From: Tateyamaria omphalii | GTDB lineage: Bacteria; Pseudomonadota; Alphaproteobacteria; Rhodobacterales; Rhodobacteraceae | Reading direction: 5' to 3' | Assembly: GCF_014651375.1 (NCBI RefSeq) | Contig: NZ_BMWT01000009.1 | Span: 1-64,000 of the forward strand | Length of the DNA stretch: 64,000 nucleotides | Part shown: positions 1 to 8,947 of the stretch, piece after piece | Layout: every line of letters begins with the position of its first letter | Position numbering within the stretch: position 1 is the first letter of the stretch | Notes under the pieces: model-generated | The model's input: the letters and a program-made list of their open reading frames with translations, nothing else | Database searches by the model: none | Told to the model about the DNA's origin: nothing | Position numbers and translations under genes: made by a program

Positions 1-1338
1 TACACATCCGGATCCACCGGAACTCCAAAGGGCGTCCTCGGCACAAACTCATGCCTCGTGAACCTGGCGGACTGGCAGGCAAACGAATATTCAAAGCACG
101 CAAGCCGCGTCGGGCAGATGACAAACATCAGCTTTGATGTTTCCATTCAGGAGATACTGTTTGCACTGACGTGTCGTGCCCCTCTTGCGATACCGCCAGA
201 AGACACTCAAATCGGAACGATCCAGACTTCGAAATGGCTGTCAGAGAAAGCTGTCGGTAACATATTCATGCCGACGTCGCTGATGAATTTGCTGTCAGAA
301 AGCATCCAGGATGTAGATGCCGATGACATTGCGATCACTGATATTTTTCAAGGCGGAGAACCCTTGAAACTAACAAAATCAGTGCGCGACATGCTGGAAA
401 TAGGCAAGGTCGAGCGTATCCATAATCATTATGGTGCGTGTGAAACGCACAACTCGACCTCATTTACTGCAAAGGTCGCTGATCTTTCCGATGGTCCGCT
501 GGTTCCGGCAGGACGCCCGATCCAGAATGTTCAGATTTACGTCCTGGATGGCACTCTGAACCCGGTACCGCCGGGCACGATCGGAGAAATCTACGCAGCC
601 GGTGCCGGAACGGCGCGTGGATACCTTGGCCGACCGGTACAGACCGCCGAAAGGTTCATAGCCAATCCTGCAGATACGACGGGCGGTCGGCTCTACCGAA
701 CAGGAGACACGGGATACTTCGACAGAAAGGGGCAACTCGTGGTTCTTGGCCGTGCTGACCGTCAGATCAAGATCAACGGCGCAAGGGTGGAACTGGGTGA
801 GATTGAAGCCGCCCTGCAGGATCACCCAAGTGTCCGACGCATCGTTGTGGCCATGCGGGAAGGCAAGAACGCAAACAAAGTCTTGGTTGCCTATTATGTG
901 CCGGACGAAGACGCCGGGATCGATCAGGAAGTGCTGCGAACATTCGCGCGCAAGCGTCTACCGACCTTCATGTTGCCCAGTCAGTTCGTCGAAATCGATG
1001 CTGTGCCGTTGTCACCAAATGGCAAGCTCCTTTTGGAAAAGCTCCCGGTTCCCGATGTGACACAACAGAGGAAGAGTGGACCGATCAGCGACGAAGAGCG
1101 CAAACTTGCAGGTGTTTTCTGCGACATTCTGGGAGTCGATCACGTCGGGTTGGATGAGAGTTTTTTCCAGCTGGGCGGCCATTCGCTTTTGGCAATCAAA
1201 GCGATCAACAGGATCAAACAGAAGATGGGGCGAAACATTACTGTCCGGCAGTTCTTTATGTCTCCTACCGTGTCTGCACTTGCCGGCGAATTGAAATCCG
1301 CAAAGCCGGTCTCGCGGCCGCAGTTGGTTAAAAATTGA
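1..1338 (+). CDS. NRPS adenylation-PCP protein, 5' end outside window
   Basis: The reading frame is open from the first base and starts inside the A3 motif (TSGSTGTPKG), so the N-terminal third of the adenylation domain lies upstream. A5, A7 (YRTGDTGY), A8 (DRQIKINGARVELGEIE) and A10 (SPNGKLLLEK) follow. A C-terminal carrier domain has the phosphopantetheine site LGGHSLL. The enzyme should activate an amino acid as its AMP ester and load it on its own PCP. Pocket residues read by eye are D-V-Q-F-F-G-H-N-S-K. The first three match the proline code, but the rest does not, so the substrate is uncertain. The A5 core is unusual: YGACE replaces the common YGPTE. No condensation or thioesterase domain follows before the stop. 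The SagB gene starts 9 bases downstream. Confidence 0.9.
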   Translation, partial: YTSGSTGTPKGVLGTNSCLVNLADWQANEYSKHASRVGQMTNISFDVSIQEILFALTCRAPLAIPPEDTQIGTIQTSKWLSEKAVGNIFMPTSLMNLLSESIQDVDADDIAITDIFQGGEPLKLTKSVRDMLEIGKVERIHNHYGACETHNSTSFTAKVADLSDGPLVPAGRPIQNVQIYVLDGTLNPVPPGTIGEIYAAGAGTARGYLGRPVQTAERFIANPADTTGGRLYRTGDTGYFDRKGQLVVLGRADRQIKINGARVELGEIEAALQDHPSVRRIVVAMREGKNANKVLVAYYVPDEDAGIDQEVLRTFARKRLPTFMLPSQFVEIDAVPLSPNGKLLLEKLPVPDVTQQRKSGPISDEERKLAGVFCDILGVDHVGLDESFFQLGGHSLLAIKAINRIKQKMGRNITVRQFFMSPTVSALAGELKSAKPVSRPQLVKN

Positions 1339-1347
1339 GGTGGCGCC

Positions 1348-2760
1348 ATGACGATTGAAGCGAAGCGACAAAATCGGGGGCGATGCCCTACGGACCCGGA
1401 CCAAACCGTTTCTGCGGATGGGCAAAGCAAAGTTGATGCAAAGCTGCGACAGTTCTGGTCAACCCTCCAACTTGTGGGGTCCCATCAAAGGATCGCAGAG
1501 CAGGCATTCTCTGAAAACTCTGAGAAAACGGTGGAAATGTGCCTGAACACGTCCTGCGGGATCGTTTCAAAATTCGGAGCGAAGGCCGAAGTCGGCAGGG
1601 CCTCTCCTTCGGCGGGCGCCTTGTATCCAACCGTCATCTATTTCTTCGAGCTAAGGGGCAGTGCAGACCAGTTTTCCCTGTACAAATATGTGGCTGCCAC
1701 GGGACAGATCACACGGACGTCAGTTGACATTCCTCGTCACGTTTTTCTTAAACAACTAGGTCTGACCGAGGAAATCCGGTCTGTTTTTCTTTTTGCCGCA
1801 GATATTGAACGATCAATGCGCAAATATGGGCAGCGAGGCATCCTGTATTCGTCGCTGGATACCGCACATGCATTTTGCAATTTGTACCTGCTCCTGAACG
1901 CGGAGACTGACACATCTTTGGTGCTTGAAGACATCTCAAGCCATGTTGTCAAAAACCTGATACCAGACATGCCGATGGGGCATCTGCCTATTGTGGGCTT
2001 GGCCACCGACGAGCTGTTTCCTTGGACGAACTTACCGACGCAGCCCGAAGCACCAGCGAGCGCGGTAAGCAGGATCGCGAAGAAAGATGAGTTTGGCTCA
2101 CCAGCATGGGTGTCGCAGAACATCTTTTCGGGCAACGCCATTGATGCCTATCCTACATCCCGGTTGTCTGTTGATTTTGAAGACATTTTCCAACGCAGAT
2201 CTGCAGAGCTTTTTTCGGAACAGACCATTGACCAAGCGCAAGTTGTATCACTTGTGCGCGGTCTCTCTACACTCAACGGCTTTAAGGGTTTTGCGTTCAG
2301 GATCGCGCTGCGTAATCCGGATTATACAGCCGACCTGTTTGAAGTTCAGACAAAGGATCCGGTTCTTTTGCCGATCGGTAAAAACCGGGAATGGGACATT
2401 GTTCGAACCTGCATGGGGCAGAGGTTTCTGGGTAACGCAAGTGCCGCACTTGCCATGTTTGTGCCCGGACGCAAGACGGATTTCTTCGAAGCCCCAGACG
2501 AGTTCAGGCGTGCAATTCTGAATGCCGGATATGTTGCGCAGCAGGCATATCTGCTGGCAGCCAAGGAGAAATTGGGGATTTGCGCCGTCGGTGGGTACTC
2601 CGAAGACCGCCTCCGCGACATGATGGGTTTGTCTGGCGACGAACCGGTTTTGTACCTCGCCGCACTGGGCGTCGACAGTTCACAGAAATTCCGAACGGAC
2701 AGGGGCAAGATTGCGTTTGCTCACGGTGAGACCTCCGGCACAGCGAAAGATTTTGACTAG
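1348..2760 (+). CDS. SagB-type (McbC-like) nitroreductase-fold oxidoreductase, double domain
   Basis: SagB/McbC enzymes are FMN-dependent dehydrogenases that oxidise azolines to azoles in RiPP and NRPS pathways. The 470-residue protein appears to hold two copies of the fold. Residues 55-200 carry the RxSPSAGALYP FMN-binding signature and a KYGQRG...DTAHAFCNLYL segment. Residues 255-455 carry a second copy ending in LGICAVGGYSEDRLRDMMGL and VLYLAALGV, typical of a SagB C-terminus, but without a clear PSAGALYP. The two halves thus have complementary motifs. GGTGG precedes the ATG by about 5 bases. It sits between an NRPS and an SDR, so a carrier-bound amino-acyl or peptidyl substrate is likely. 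Azoline oxidation is possible because a cysteine-activating NRPS lies in the same cluster, but no heterocyclisation domain is seen. Confidence 0.85.
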   Translation: MTIEAKRQNRGRCPTDPDQTVSADGQSKVDAKLRQFWSTLQLVGSHQRIAEQAFSENSEKTVEMCLNTSCGIVSKFGAKAEVGRASPSAGALYPTVIYFFELRGSADQFSLYKYVAATGQITRTSVDIPRHVFLKQLGLTEEIRSVFLFAADIERSMRKYGQRGILYSSLDTAHAFCNLYLLLNAETDTSLVLEDISSHVVKNLIPDMPMGHLPIVGLATDELFPWTNLPTQPEAPASAVSRIAKKDEFGSPAWVSQNIFSGNAIDAYPTSRLSVDFEDIFQRRSAELFSEQTIDQAQVVSLVRGLSTLNGFKGFAFRIALRNPDYTADLFEVQTKDPVLLPIGKNREWDIVRTCMGQRFLGNASAALAMFVPGRKTDFFEAPDEFRRAILNAGYVAQQAYLLAAKEKLGICAVGGYSEDRLRDMMGLSGDEPVLYLAALGVDSSQKFRTDRGKIAFAHGETSGTAKDFD

Positions 2761-3555
2761 ATGCAGAGCGACGGTTTTACAGAAAGCGACGCATGCGGCA
2801 TCGGATCCGGGCACATTGTTGTCTGCGGTGGCACGTCGGGTCTGGGGCTGGAGTGCGCGCGCGTTTTTCTGGCTGCGGGCCATGACGTTCACTGTGTTGG
2901 TCGCACTGATACGGGCTTGATACGCGCCCGTGAGACCTTGGCGGGCTTTGAAAACGCGCATTTCATCCAGTGTGATCTGACAGTGCGAGAGGACCGCGAA
3001 GCGCTGGTTCAAGCCGTCTCGAAGAGAACAGATGCCATCGACCTGCTGGTCAATAGCTGCGGCACGATTTCCGGTGATGGGTTTGCGCAGGAATCCGAAG
3101 CCGAGTGGCAGAGAGTCATGGAACACAATCTGTCGGCCGCCGTGAATTCGAGCCGGGATTTTCTGGAGTTGCTGAAGAAATCCGGTCGTTCCTCTATCAT
3201 CAATATCTCGTCGATCTGCTCACAACATCCCTGCACATCGTTTTCATATTCTGTGTCCAAGGCCGCGTTGGACATGGCAACCAGATCGATGGCGAAGGAT
3301 CTGGCGGTTTTTGGGATACGAGTAAACAGCGTCAACCCCAGTGTGGTTCCCACAAACCTGCAGAAATCGGCTGGTGTCACTGCGAACGATGACTCTTTCG
3401 AAACATGGTTGGACAGCATGCTGCCACTGCACCCGTTGGGCCGGTTGGGTACACCGTCCGATGTTGCGGCGGCAGTCGAATTTCTAGCCTCATCCAAGGC
3501 CAGCTGGATCACCGGTGCAATACTCAACGTAGATGGAGGTCGTGCCGTGAACTAA
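2761..3555 (+). CDS. SDR-family oxidoreductase of the NRPS cluster
   Basis: This is a classical short-chain dehydrogenase/reductase of 264 residues. It has a Rossmann GGTSGLG near residue 23, an NSCG in the place of NNAG near 98, Ser150/151, the YxxxK pair Tyr163/Lys167, and a C-terminal GAILNVDGG. Such enzymes reduce ketones or oxidise alcohols with NAD(P)H. The ATG follows the SagB stop codon directly (TAGATG), which implies translational coupling. The placement suggests reduction or oxidation of the NRPS-derived intermediate. The best-known relatives are 3-oxoacyl-ACP reductases, but no fatty-acid genes are nearby. The substrate cannot be predicted. Confidence 0.9.
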   Translation: MQSDGFTESDACGIGSGHIVVCGGTSGLGLECARVFLAAGHDVHCVGRTDTGLIRARETLAGFENAHFIQCDLTVREDREALVQAVSKRTDAIDLLVNSCGTISGDGFAQESEAEWQRVMEHNLSAAVNSSRDFLELLKKSGRSSIINISSICSQHPCTSFSYSVSKAALDMATRSMAKDLAVFGIRVNSVNPSVVPTNLQKSAGVTANDDSFETWLDSMLPLHPLGRLGTPSDVAAAVEFLASSKASWITGAILNVDGGRAVN

Positions 3556-3610
3556 CCCTGGTCGCTTGTCGACCATCTTGGAAATTTGGCTGCGTAGAGC
3601 AAGGATTGCA

Positions 3611-5266
3611 ATGGCTCGAATTTATGAAAATCCAGCTATAGATGTCGATTCCGATGGCGGCAGCGACGTCGAATGCAATCGTGTCGAACAGACCGTTCAA
3701 AAGACAGTTGAGCAGGTTTTACGCGATGGGTTGTCACGAACAGGGTGCTGTACACCGCTTGATATGCCGCCTGAGTTTAGCGAGGGACCAAGGGCTTATG
3801 CTGGACCCCAAAGAAGCAGGTTCGCCGAGGTAGGTAACGACCCACACCATTTGACAGGCTTGCAACAATCGCCATCGATGGAAAACGGTGGCTTTGACTT
3901 AGACCTGAAAGCGCTGTCCGGTTTACTGAACCGTCTGGATCAGTCTGTTTCTAACACAGCGCTGGATGATGCTCTTGGGCGTGGTACCGGGCCGCTTGGT
4001 AATCTGGCGCGGAAGCTGGCAGACGTGTTTGGCTCTTCCAGCGTCAGGTACGCGCCACATGGGACAAGTTTGGCCAATGTGGCCCTTGTGCTGGCACTGA
4101 ATTCCCTGACCCGGAAAAGGTTGAAACTTGCCGTTGATCGCAGTTGTCACAAGAGCCTTGTCGCCGGGTTGGCATTGATAAACGCGGAAATAGTCTGGAT
4201 CGAGCGCGATGTTTCGCCCGTTTGTGACGTTCCGATGCCTCTGACCGCAAAGCACTTTCGCGCGCTGCTAGAGGCGCACAACGACTTGCACGCTGTTTTT
4301 GTCACCTCGCCGACTTACGAGGGGTTTTCAAGTGATGATCCCGCCGCGATTGCCGAAGTGTTCCGAGCGTCAGACACACGTCTGATTGTCGACTCTGCAT
4401 GGGGCGTTTACGGAGGTCTGTTCTCGAACACAGAGTTTCCAAATTCGACCGCACCGTTTGCATCTGCCAGTGTTTTTTCAGCTCACAAGAAAGGCGTTGG
4501 CCTGTCTGGGGCAAGTTTCGTTACATTCAATGACGCAGCGCTTTGCGCAGCATACGAGAAGTTTTGCGACTTGGGGTTTGTGTCCACCTCGCCAAACTTC
4601 ATCAATTACCTGGTTTTGGAGCATTGTACTGACTTTTGGATATCTCCGATGGGTCATGCCTGCGCAGATCGCCTTGCCAGAGAAAGCCGCAATTTCAGGA
4701 TGCGCCTTGCCGAAATCGATGGGGTGCAGGTCGTCGCCGCAAGTGATCTGGGCAAGGGGGTGGCCGATGATCCAAGCCATGTGCTGATCGATATCAGCGA
4801 TACAAAGCGAAGTGGAAGACAGGTTGCGGATTACCTTGCACGGCGACACGCCATGGACATCGAAATGGTCATCGCCGAAAAGATACTGTTCCTGTTTGGC
4901 CCCGCGCATATCAGTACCTGGCCCAACATTGTGCGCGCACTTCAGGACGCATTGACCAATCTGGAGCCGGAAACCGGGCCGCGTGAAGTCGTTGCGCCGT
5001 CACCAATTGCCGATGACTGGCGTGGGATGCATGACGCGATCATGACGCCAACCCGGCAGGTTCTGCCAACGCATGCAGTAGGATGCGTGGCAGCATTCCC
5101 GATATCGGCATACCCACCAGGGCGTCCTCTCATTCATCCAGGGGAGCGGTTCTCAAAGGAAATTGTCGACTACCTGATCGCGATCGAAGCGGAAGGCGCA
5201 CGATTGATCGGTGTGAAGGGAGCACTGAACGAGTTCGGTTTTACGGTGACGGATGAATCATCATGA
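3611..5266 (+). CDS. Orn/Lys/Arg decarboxylase-family PLP enzyme
   Basis: This is a fold-type I PLP enzyme of the prokaryotic ornithine/lysine/arginine decarboxylase family, 551 residues. Visible landmarks are HGTSLANVA, DRSCHKS, TSPTYEG, the cofactor aspartate in VDSAWGVYGG, the Schiff-base lysine in SAHKKG, and the C-terminal YPPGRPLIHPGE with the typical OKR_DC_C pattern. The N-terminal wing domain of the large E. coli enzymes is missing, as in the shorter SpeA/Cad-like forms. The ATG at 3611 is preferred because AAGGA lies 5 bases upstream. A TTG at 3566 would add 15 residues. It may decarboxylate a basic amino acid to supply an amine, or act on a carrier-bound substrate; the context does not decide. 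Confidence 0.85.
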   Translation: MARIYENPAIDVDSDGGSDVECNRVEQTVQKTVEQVLRDGLSRTGCCTPLDMPPEFSEGPRAYAGPQRSRFAEVGNDPHHLTGLQQSPSMENGGFDLDLKALSGLLNRLDQSVSNTALDDALGRGTGPLGNLARKLADVFGSSSVRYAPHGTSLANVALVLALNSLTRKRLKLAVDRSCHKSLVAGLALINAEIVWIERDVSPVCDVPMPLTAKHFRALLEAHNDLHAVFVTSPTYEGFSSDDPAAIAEVFRASDTRLIVDSAWGVYGGLFSNTEFPNSTAPFASASVFSAHKKGVGLSGASFVTFNDAALCAAYEKFCDLGFVSTSPNFINYLVLEHCTDFWISPMGHACADRLARESRNFRMRLAEIDGVQVVAASDLGKGVADDPSHVLIDISDTKRSGRQVADYLARRHAMDIEMVIAEKILFLFGPAHISTWPNIVRALQDALTNLEPETGPREVVAPSPIADDWRGMHDAIMTPTRQVLPTHAVGCVAAFPISAYPPGRPLIHPGERFSKEIVDYLIAIEAEGARLIGVKGALNEFGFTVTDESS

Positions 5267-5359
5267 GTTGCGACCCCGAAAACCATACACCCCACCCTAG
5301 GCATCGTGAGTGCAAGCCCATGCTTTCTCGTTGGTCAGGGTCAGCAAAGGGAGAACACT

Positions 5360-7204
5360 ATGCATCGACCTGAAGAGATTGATCAACAGAATGCCGGGAA
5401 TGTCGGTCTTCCGCGAGGATCGCTTGCGGATGTGTTTGAAGCGCAGGTTGCTAAATCTCCTGACGCTGTCGCATTGGTCTTTGGCTCGGTCGAGATGACT
5501 TTTGACGAATTGGACCAACGGTCAACAGATTTTGCCAGCCTGCTGCGTGACAAGGGTGCTGGACCTGAAAAGGGTGTCGCACTTTTGTTGCCACGTACCC
5601 CTGAGTTGGTCGTTGCGATCGTCGCCGTTATCAAAACGGGCGGGTTCTATGTTCCTCTACACAACGACAGCCCAGATCGGCGCCTTGCTGATATGCTGCG
5701 GATGGTGGATCCGGTCGCTGTCATTGCTGAAGAGGTTGAACGTGCGACAGCGATTGCGCCAGCTGGGTGCACTGTCTTTGATCCAAAGCGCGTCACGCAT
5801 GGCAATATCGATCAGCGTAAAGAACATGTTCGCGCAGATTATCAATCCTTGGCCTATGTGATGTTTACCTCTGGCTCGACCGGGGCTCCGAAAGCTGTGG
5901 CGGTGACACACGGAAACGTCAAAAAGCTTGGCCTCGACCACAGATGGCCAAAGGGCCGCCGCGTTCTATTAAATGCCCCGCAATCGTTCGATGCGTCCAC
6001 ACATGAGATTTGGAGCACCCTTCTTGGTGGCGGAACGATCATTATCCCGGAAAAGAGTCTATCGACACCCGAAGATATGCAGGATGTGGTAGAGGAGTAT
6101 CGGGTAGATCATCTATGGCTCACGGCGGGTCTGTTCGGTGTCTTTGCAGAAACCTGTCCGGAAGCATTTCGCTCGGTAGGTGATGTGATGGTTGGTGGCG
6201 ATACCGTATCGCCCCATGCTGTCGGTCGGGTCCAGGCCGCGGCACCTGAAATCAAGCTGGGCAACGGGTACGGACCCACAGAATGCACCACATTTTCAGC
6301 GGCTTACGATATCCCCAAATGGGGAACTGACCCAATTCCCATTGGGTCCGCGATGGATAATACATCGGTATACTTACTGGATGAAAAACTGAGGGAGGTT
6401 GCAACAGGAGACGTCGGAGAGCTTTACATCGCAGGTTCCGGACTGGCCCGCGGGTATCTGTGTGCGCAAGCTATGACAGCCGAACGTTTTGTCGCCTGTC
6501 CTCATGGTTCAGGGGCTCGCATGTATCGCACAGGCGATCTGGGCCGAAAGCGATCCGATGGCGTGATCGAGTTTGCTGGTCGTGCCGACGAGCAGGTGAA
6601 AATACGTGGATTTCGGATTGAGCCGGCCGAGGTGGAAACGGTGCTGCTTGGACGCAAAGATATTGAGCATTGCATAGTTGTATCCAGGGAGGACAGGCCT
6701 GGCGTCAAGCATCTGGTGGCTTACGTTGTTGCAACGGACGCCAAAGAACCCGACCAGCAGGAAATGAAAAAGCAGCTGGCCGAAAACTTGCCAGACTACA
6801 TGGTGCCTGCTGCCATTGTTGCAATTGATGCAATGCCTCTTACGCCAAACGGAAAGGTTGATCGCAAAGCATTGCCGGCACCGACGTATGAGGCACAGCC
6901 AGAAGCACCGGATGCGCCAATGGCGCTGTCCCCACAGCAAGAACTACTAACTAATATTTTTGTGGACGTGTTGGGCATTGAAAGCGTTGGCCTTAATGAA
7001 GATTTCTTTGATCTTGGTGGCGACTCCCTTTTGGCGACGCGGCTTGTTGGGAAAATTCGGGCGGCCACAAACAAGGAAATTGACGTTCGTGCCGTTTTCG
7101 AAAATCCAAAAATCGCAGCGATCGACACCTATCTGGAGCACGCTGCGGACAGCAAACGCCCTGCGTTGGGTGGCCGGGTGACGGCCCCTCTAGCCAGTCC
7201 ATAG
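5360..7204 (+). CDS. Free-standing NRPS A-PCP module
   Basis: A complete adenylation domain (residues about 20-505) is followed by a carrier domain with LGGDSLL, pantetheinyl Ser556. Core motifs include FTSGSTGAPK (about 169-178), NGYGPTE (302-308), YRTGDLG (389-395), EQVKIRGFRIEPAEVE (411-425) and PNGKVDR with Lys499. Pocket residues by alignment to GrsA are D211 A212 H215 W253 M277 G279 G303 T311 F312 K499. This is close to the classical valine code DAFWIGGTFK, so a branched or medium hydrophobic amino acid is a reasonable guess. The ATG at 5360 has GGGAG 6 bases upstream; an in-frame upstream start at 5306 lacks such a site. There is no condensation domain, so the aminoacyl-PCP must be used in trans, for example by the oxidoreductases here. 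Confidence 0.92.
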   Translation: MHRPEEIDQQNAGNVGLPRGSLADVFEAQVAKSPDAVALVFGSVEMTFDELDQRSTDFASLLRDKGAGPEKGVALLLPRTPELVVAIVAVIKTGGFYVPLHNDSPDRRLADMLRMVDPVAVIAEEVERATAIAPAGCTVFDPKRVTHGNIDQRKEHVRADYQSLAYVMFTSGSTGAPKAVAVTHGNVKKLGLDHRWPKGRRVLLNAPQSFDASTHEIWSTLLGGGTIIIPEKSLSTPEDMQDVVEEYRVDHLWLTAGLFGVFAETCPEAFRSVGDVMVGGDTVSPHAVGRVQAAAPEIKLGNGYGPTECTTFSAAYDIPKWGTDPIPIGSAMDNTSVYLLDEKLREVATGDVGELYIAGSGLARGYLCAQAMTAERFVACPHGSGARMYRTGDLGRKRSDGVIEFAGRADEQVKIRGFRIEPAEVETVLLGRKDIEHCIVVSREDRPGVKHLVAYVVATDAKEPDQQEMKKQLAENLPDYMVPAAIVAIDAMPLTPNGKVDRKALPAPTYEAQPEAPDAPMALSPQQELLTNIFVDVLGIESVGLNEDFFDLGGDSLLATRLVGKIRAATNKEIDVRAVFENPKIAAIDTYLEHAADSKRPALGGRVTAPLASP

Positions 7205-7257
7205 AATGGTGTTTCTGTCTTTATCACCGCCAAGACTTCTCACCAACAGGAGGTAAC

Positions 7258-8070
7258 ATGACCCCACAAGACGCAATCAGCCGAATTTCCGACGTTGCAG
7301 AAAAATCTGACTTGATCCGCGCGCTGTTCATGAGCGGCAGCTATGGCTCCGGTTTGCAAGATGAATACAGCGATCTGGATTTTCTGGCGATCGTCGATTC
7401 AGACAACCTTGATGCGTTTAGCGCGATTTGGCGTGAAGCGGTTGAGCAGGCGGGTCCAATTGTCTTGTGGTGGGACCGACAAGTCAAAGGCATGTTGATC
7501 AATGCAATCACGCAGAGTTGGCTTCGCATCGATGTTGTTGCGCTTGGCGTGGAGCATGCAAACGGCCATGCGCGCAGTCAGCTGAAAGTCATTTTTGACA
7601 AGGACAAGATTGCGGATCAACTGCCGAATCCGATCCCTGGTCCGCAGGTCAGCCCGGCACGCCTGTCCCACGATTTTCAGGAGTTCGTGCGCATCATGGG
7701 CCTGCTACCCGTGGCGATTGGCCGGAACGAATTGGTCAATGCGGTAACTGGCCTGGTGCATTTGCGGCGAATGCTAATTGAACTGCTGATACTCGAAACA
7801 GATGCCCCAAATCGCGGTGGTGCTTTGCACTTGAATCGCCTGATTTCCCCAGATCAGAACCAATTATTGAAAGATCTTCCGCCTCTTATGCCAGAGCGGG
7901 ACGCTATCATCCGTGGTCACCTCGAATACGCCAAGGCATATCTGCCAAGAGCGAAAAGACTTGCCCAGCAATACAACGTGACTTGGCCGCACGAACTCGA
8001 AGCGGCGACTTGGTCCCACCTTCGCGCAACGCTTGGTGTCTCCGAACCTGATGTGGCTGTCATGGCATGA
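7258..8070 (+). CDS. Nucleotidyltransferase-fold protein
   Basis: Residues 27-42 (GSYGSGLQDEYSDLDF) are the hallmark GS...DxD of the DNA polymerase beta nucleotidyltransferase superfamily, with Asp39 and Asp41 as likely metal ligands. The rest resembles aminoglycoside-type nucleotidyltransferases: a small catalytic domain followed by a helical domain. AGGAGG 3-8 bases before the ATG is the strongest ribosome site of the cluster. Members transfer an NMP to small molecules such as antibiotics or to proteins. In an NRPS operon this could be product or precursor nucleotidylation, or self-resistance. Its stop overlaps a possible upstream start of the phosphatase gene. A second NTase-fold gene lies at 18782-19882. 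Confidence 0.82.
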   Translation: MTPQDAISRISDVAEKSDLIRALFMSGSYGSGLQDEYSDLDFLAIVDSDNLDAFSAIWREAVEQAGPIVLWWDRQVKGMLINAITQSWLRIDVVALGVEHANGHARSQLKVIFDKDKIADQLPNPIPGPQVSPARLSHDFQEFVRIMGLLPVAIGRNELVNAVTGLVHLRRMLIELLILETDAPNRGGALHLNRLISPDQNQLLKDLPPLMPERDAIIRGHLEYAKAYLPRAKRLAQQYNVTWPHELEAATWSHLRATLGVSEPDVAVMA

Positions 8071-8120
8071 CGCTCCCGCATGATGTTCCAAGTTCAACAC
8101 TGACAGTCGAGGAGATGCCC

Positions 8121-8882
8121 ATGTTTGAAAACATTGAGAATTTTCGTGATCTTGGTGGAGCTATGGGAAGAGAAGGGCAAATCGTGCGTTCAGATGTAGT
8201 GTATCGCTCAAGTGATCACTCACACGCGACCGACCAAGACCTTGATAGGCTCAAACAGTTGAACATCGGGACGATCGTCGATTTGAGACGACCGTTGGAA
8301 CGGGAACGCGCGCAATCGCGCCGTCCCGAGGGTGTCACCTATGATGTCATTACTTCTGATATTCCCGAAGAGCGTCTGGATTGGGCTGTCGCACTAAAGG
8401 ACGTTGATCACGTGGACCTTGCTTGGTTCGATCGCGAAGCAAGAGAGTTTTACATCAACGGAGCGAAGATAGAGCGGTATGTGGATCTTTTCAGCCGATT
8501 TTTCCAGCTGCTGGCACATTCCGACGCGCCGATCCTAACACATTGCTCTGCTGGCAAGGACAGAACCGGCATGTTGTGCGCACTGGTTCTGCATACAGTT
8601 GGCGTCCACCGCGATGATATTGTCGCCGAGTTTGTCAAAACAAATGACCCCAAGCGCATTGCCAGAGCAAAACCGCGGTTAAGGGCCTGGTTGCAAAAAA
8701 CGTCGGGGCACGTTGTGGATGATGAGGCATTGGAATTCGCGCTGAGCGTACATCCCGAACACATGGACCTGATGTTTTGCCAGTTGGAAGAGGAATTTGG
8801 TTCCACTGACGAATATCTGTCAAAGGTTCTGGGTGTCGACAGCGGGCTGAAATCGAGGATCGAAACCCGATTGCTGAGCTGA
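8121..8882 (+). CDS. Tyrosine-phosphatase-like (Y_phosphatase3) enzyme
   Basis: The protein has the family's N-terminal NFRDLGG (residues 7-13), a VDLRRPLE strand near 53-60, and the active-site loop HCSAGKDRTG with nucleophile Cys142 and Arg148. This family holds dual-specificity and small-molecule phosphatases related to bacterial PTPs such as MptpB. The start at 8121 is chosen for GAGGAG 6 bases upstream. An in-frame ATG at 8067 overlaps the previous stop (ATGA) and would add 18 residues. Next to a nucleotidyltransferase it could remove a phosphate from a pathway intermediate. A protein-signalling role is the alternative. Confidence 0.87.
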   Translation: MFENIENFRDLGGAMGREGQIVRSDVVYRSSDHSHATDQDLDRLKQLNIGTIVDLRRPLERERAQSRRPEGVTYDVITSDIPEERLDWAVALKDVDHVDLAWFDREAREFYINGAKIERYVDLFSRFFQLLAHSDAPILTHCSAGKDRTGMLCALVLHTVGVHRDDIVAEFVKTNDPKRIARAKPRLRAWLQKTSGHVVDDEALEFALSVHPEHMDLMFCQLEEEFGSTDEYLSKVLGVDSGLKSRIETRLLS

Positions 8883-8947
8883 ATGGAAATCCAAATCAAA
8901 CAGCGGACAAACCTGAGCAACTTCAGAAGGCCAGAGGATCAATCTTG

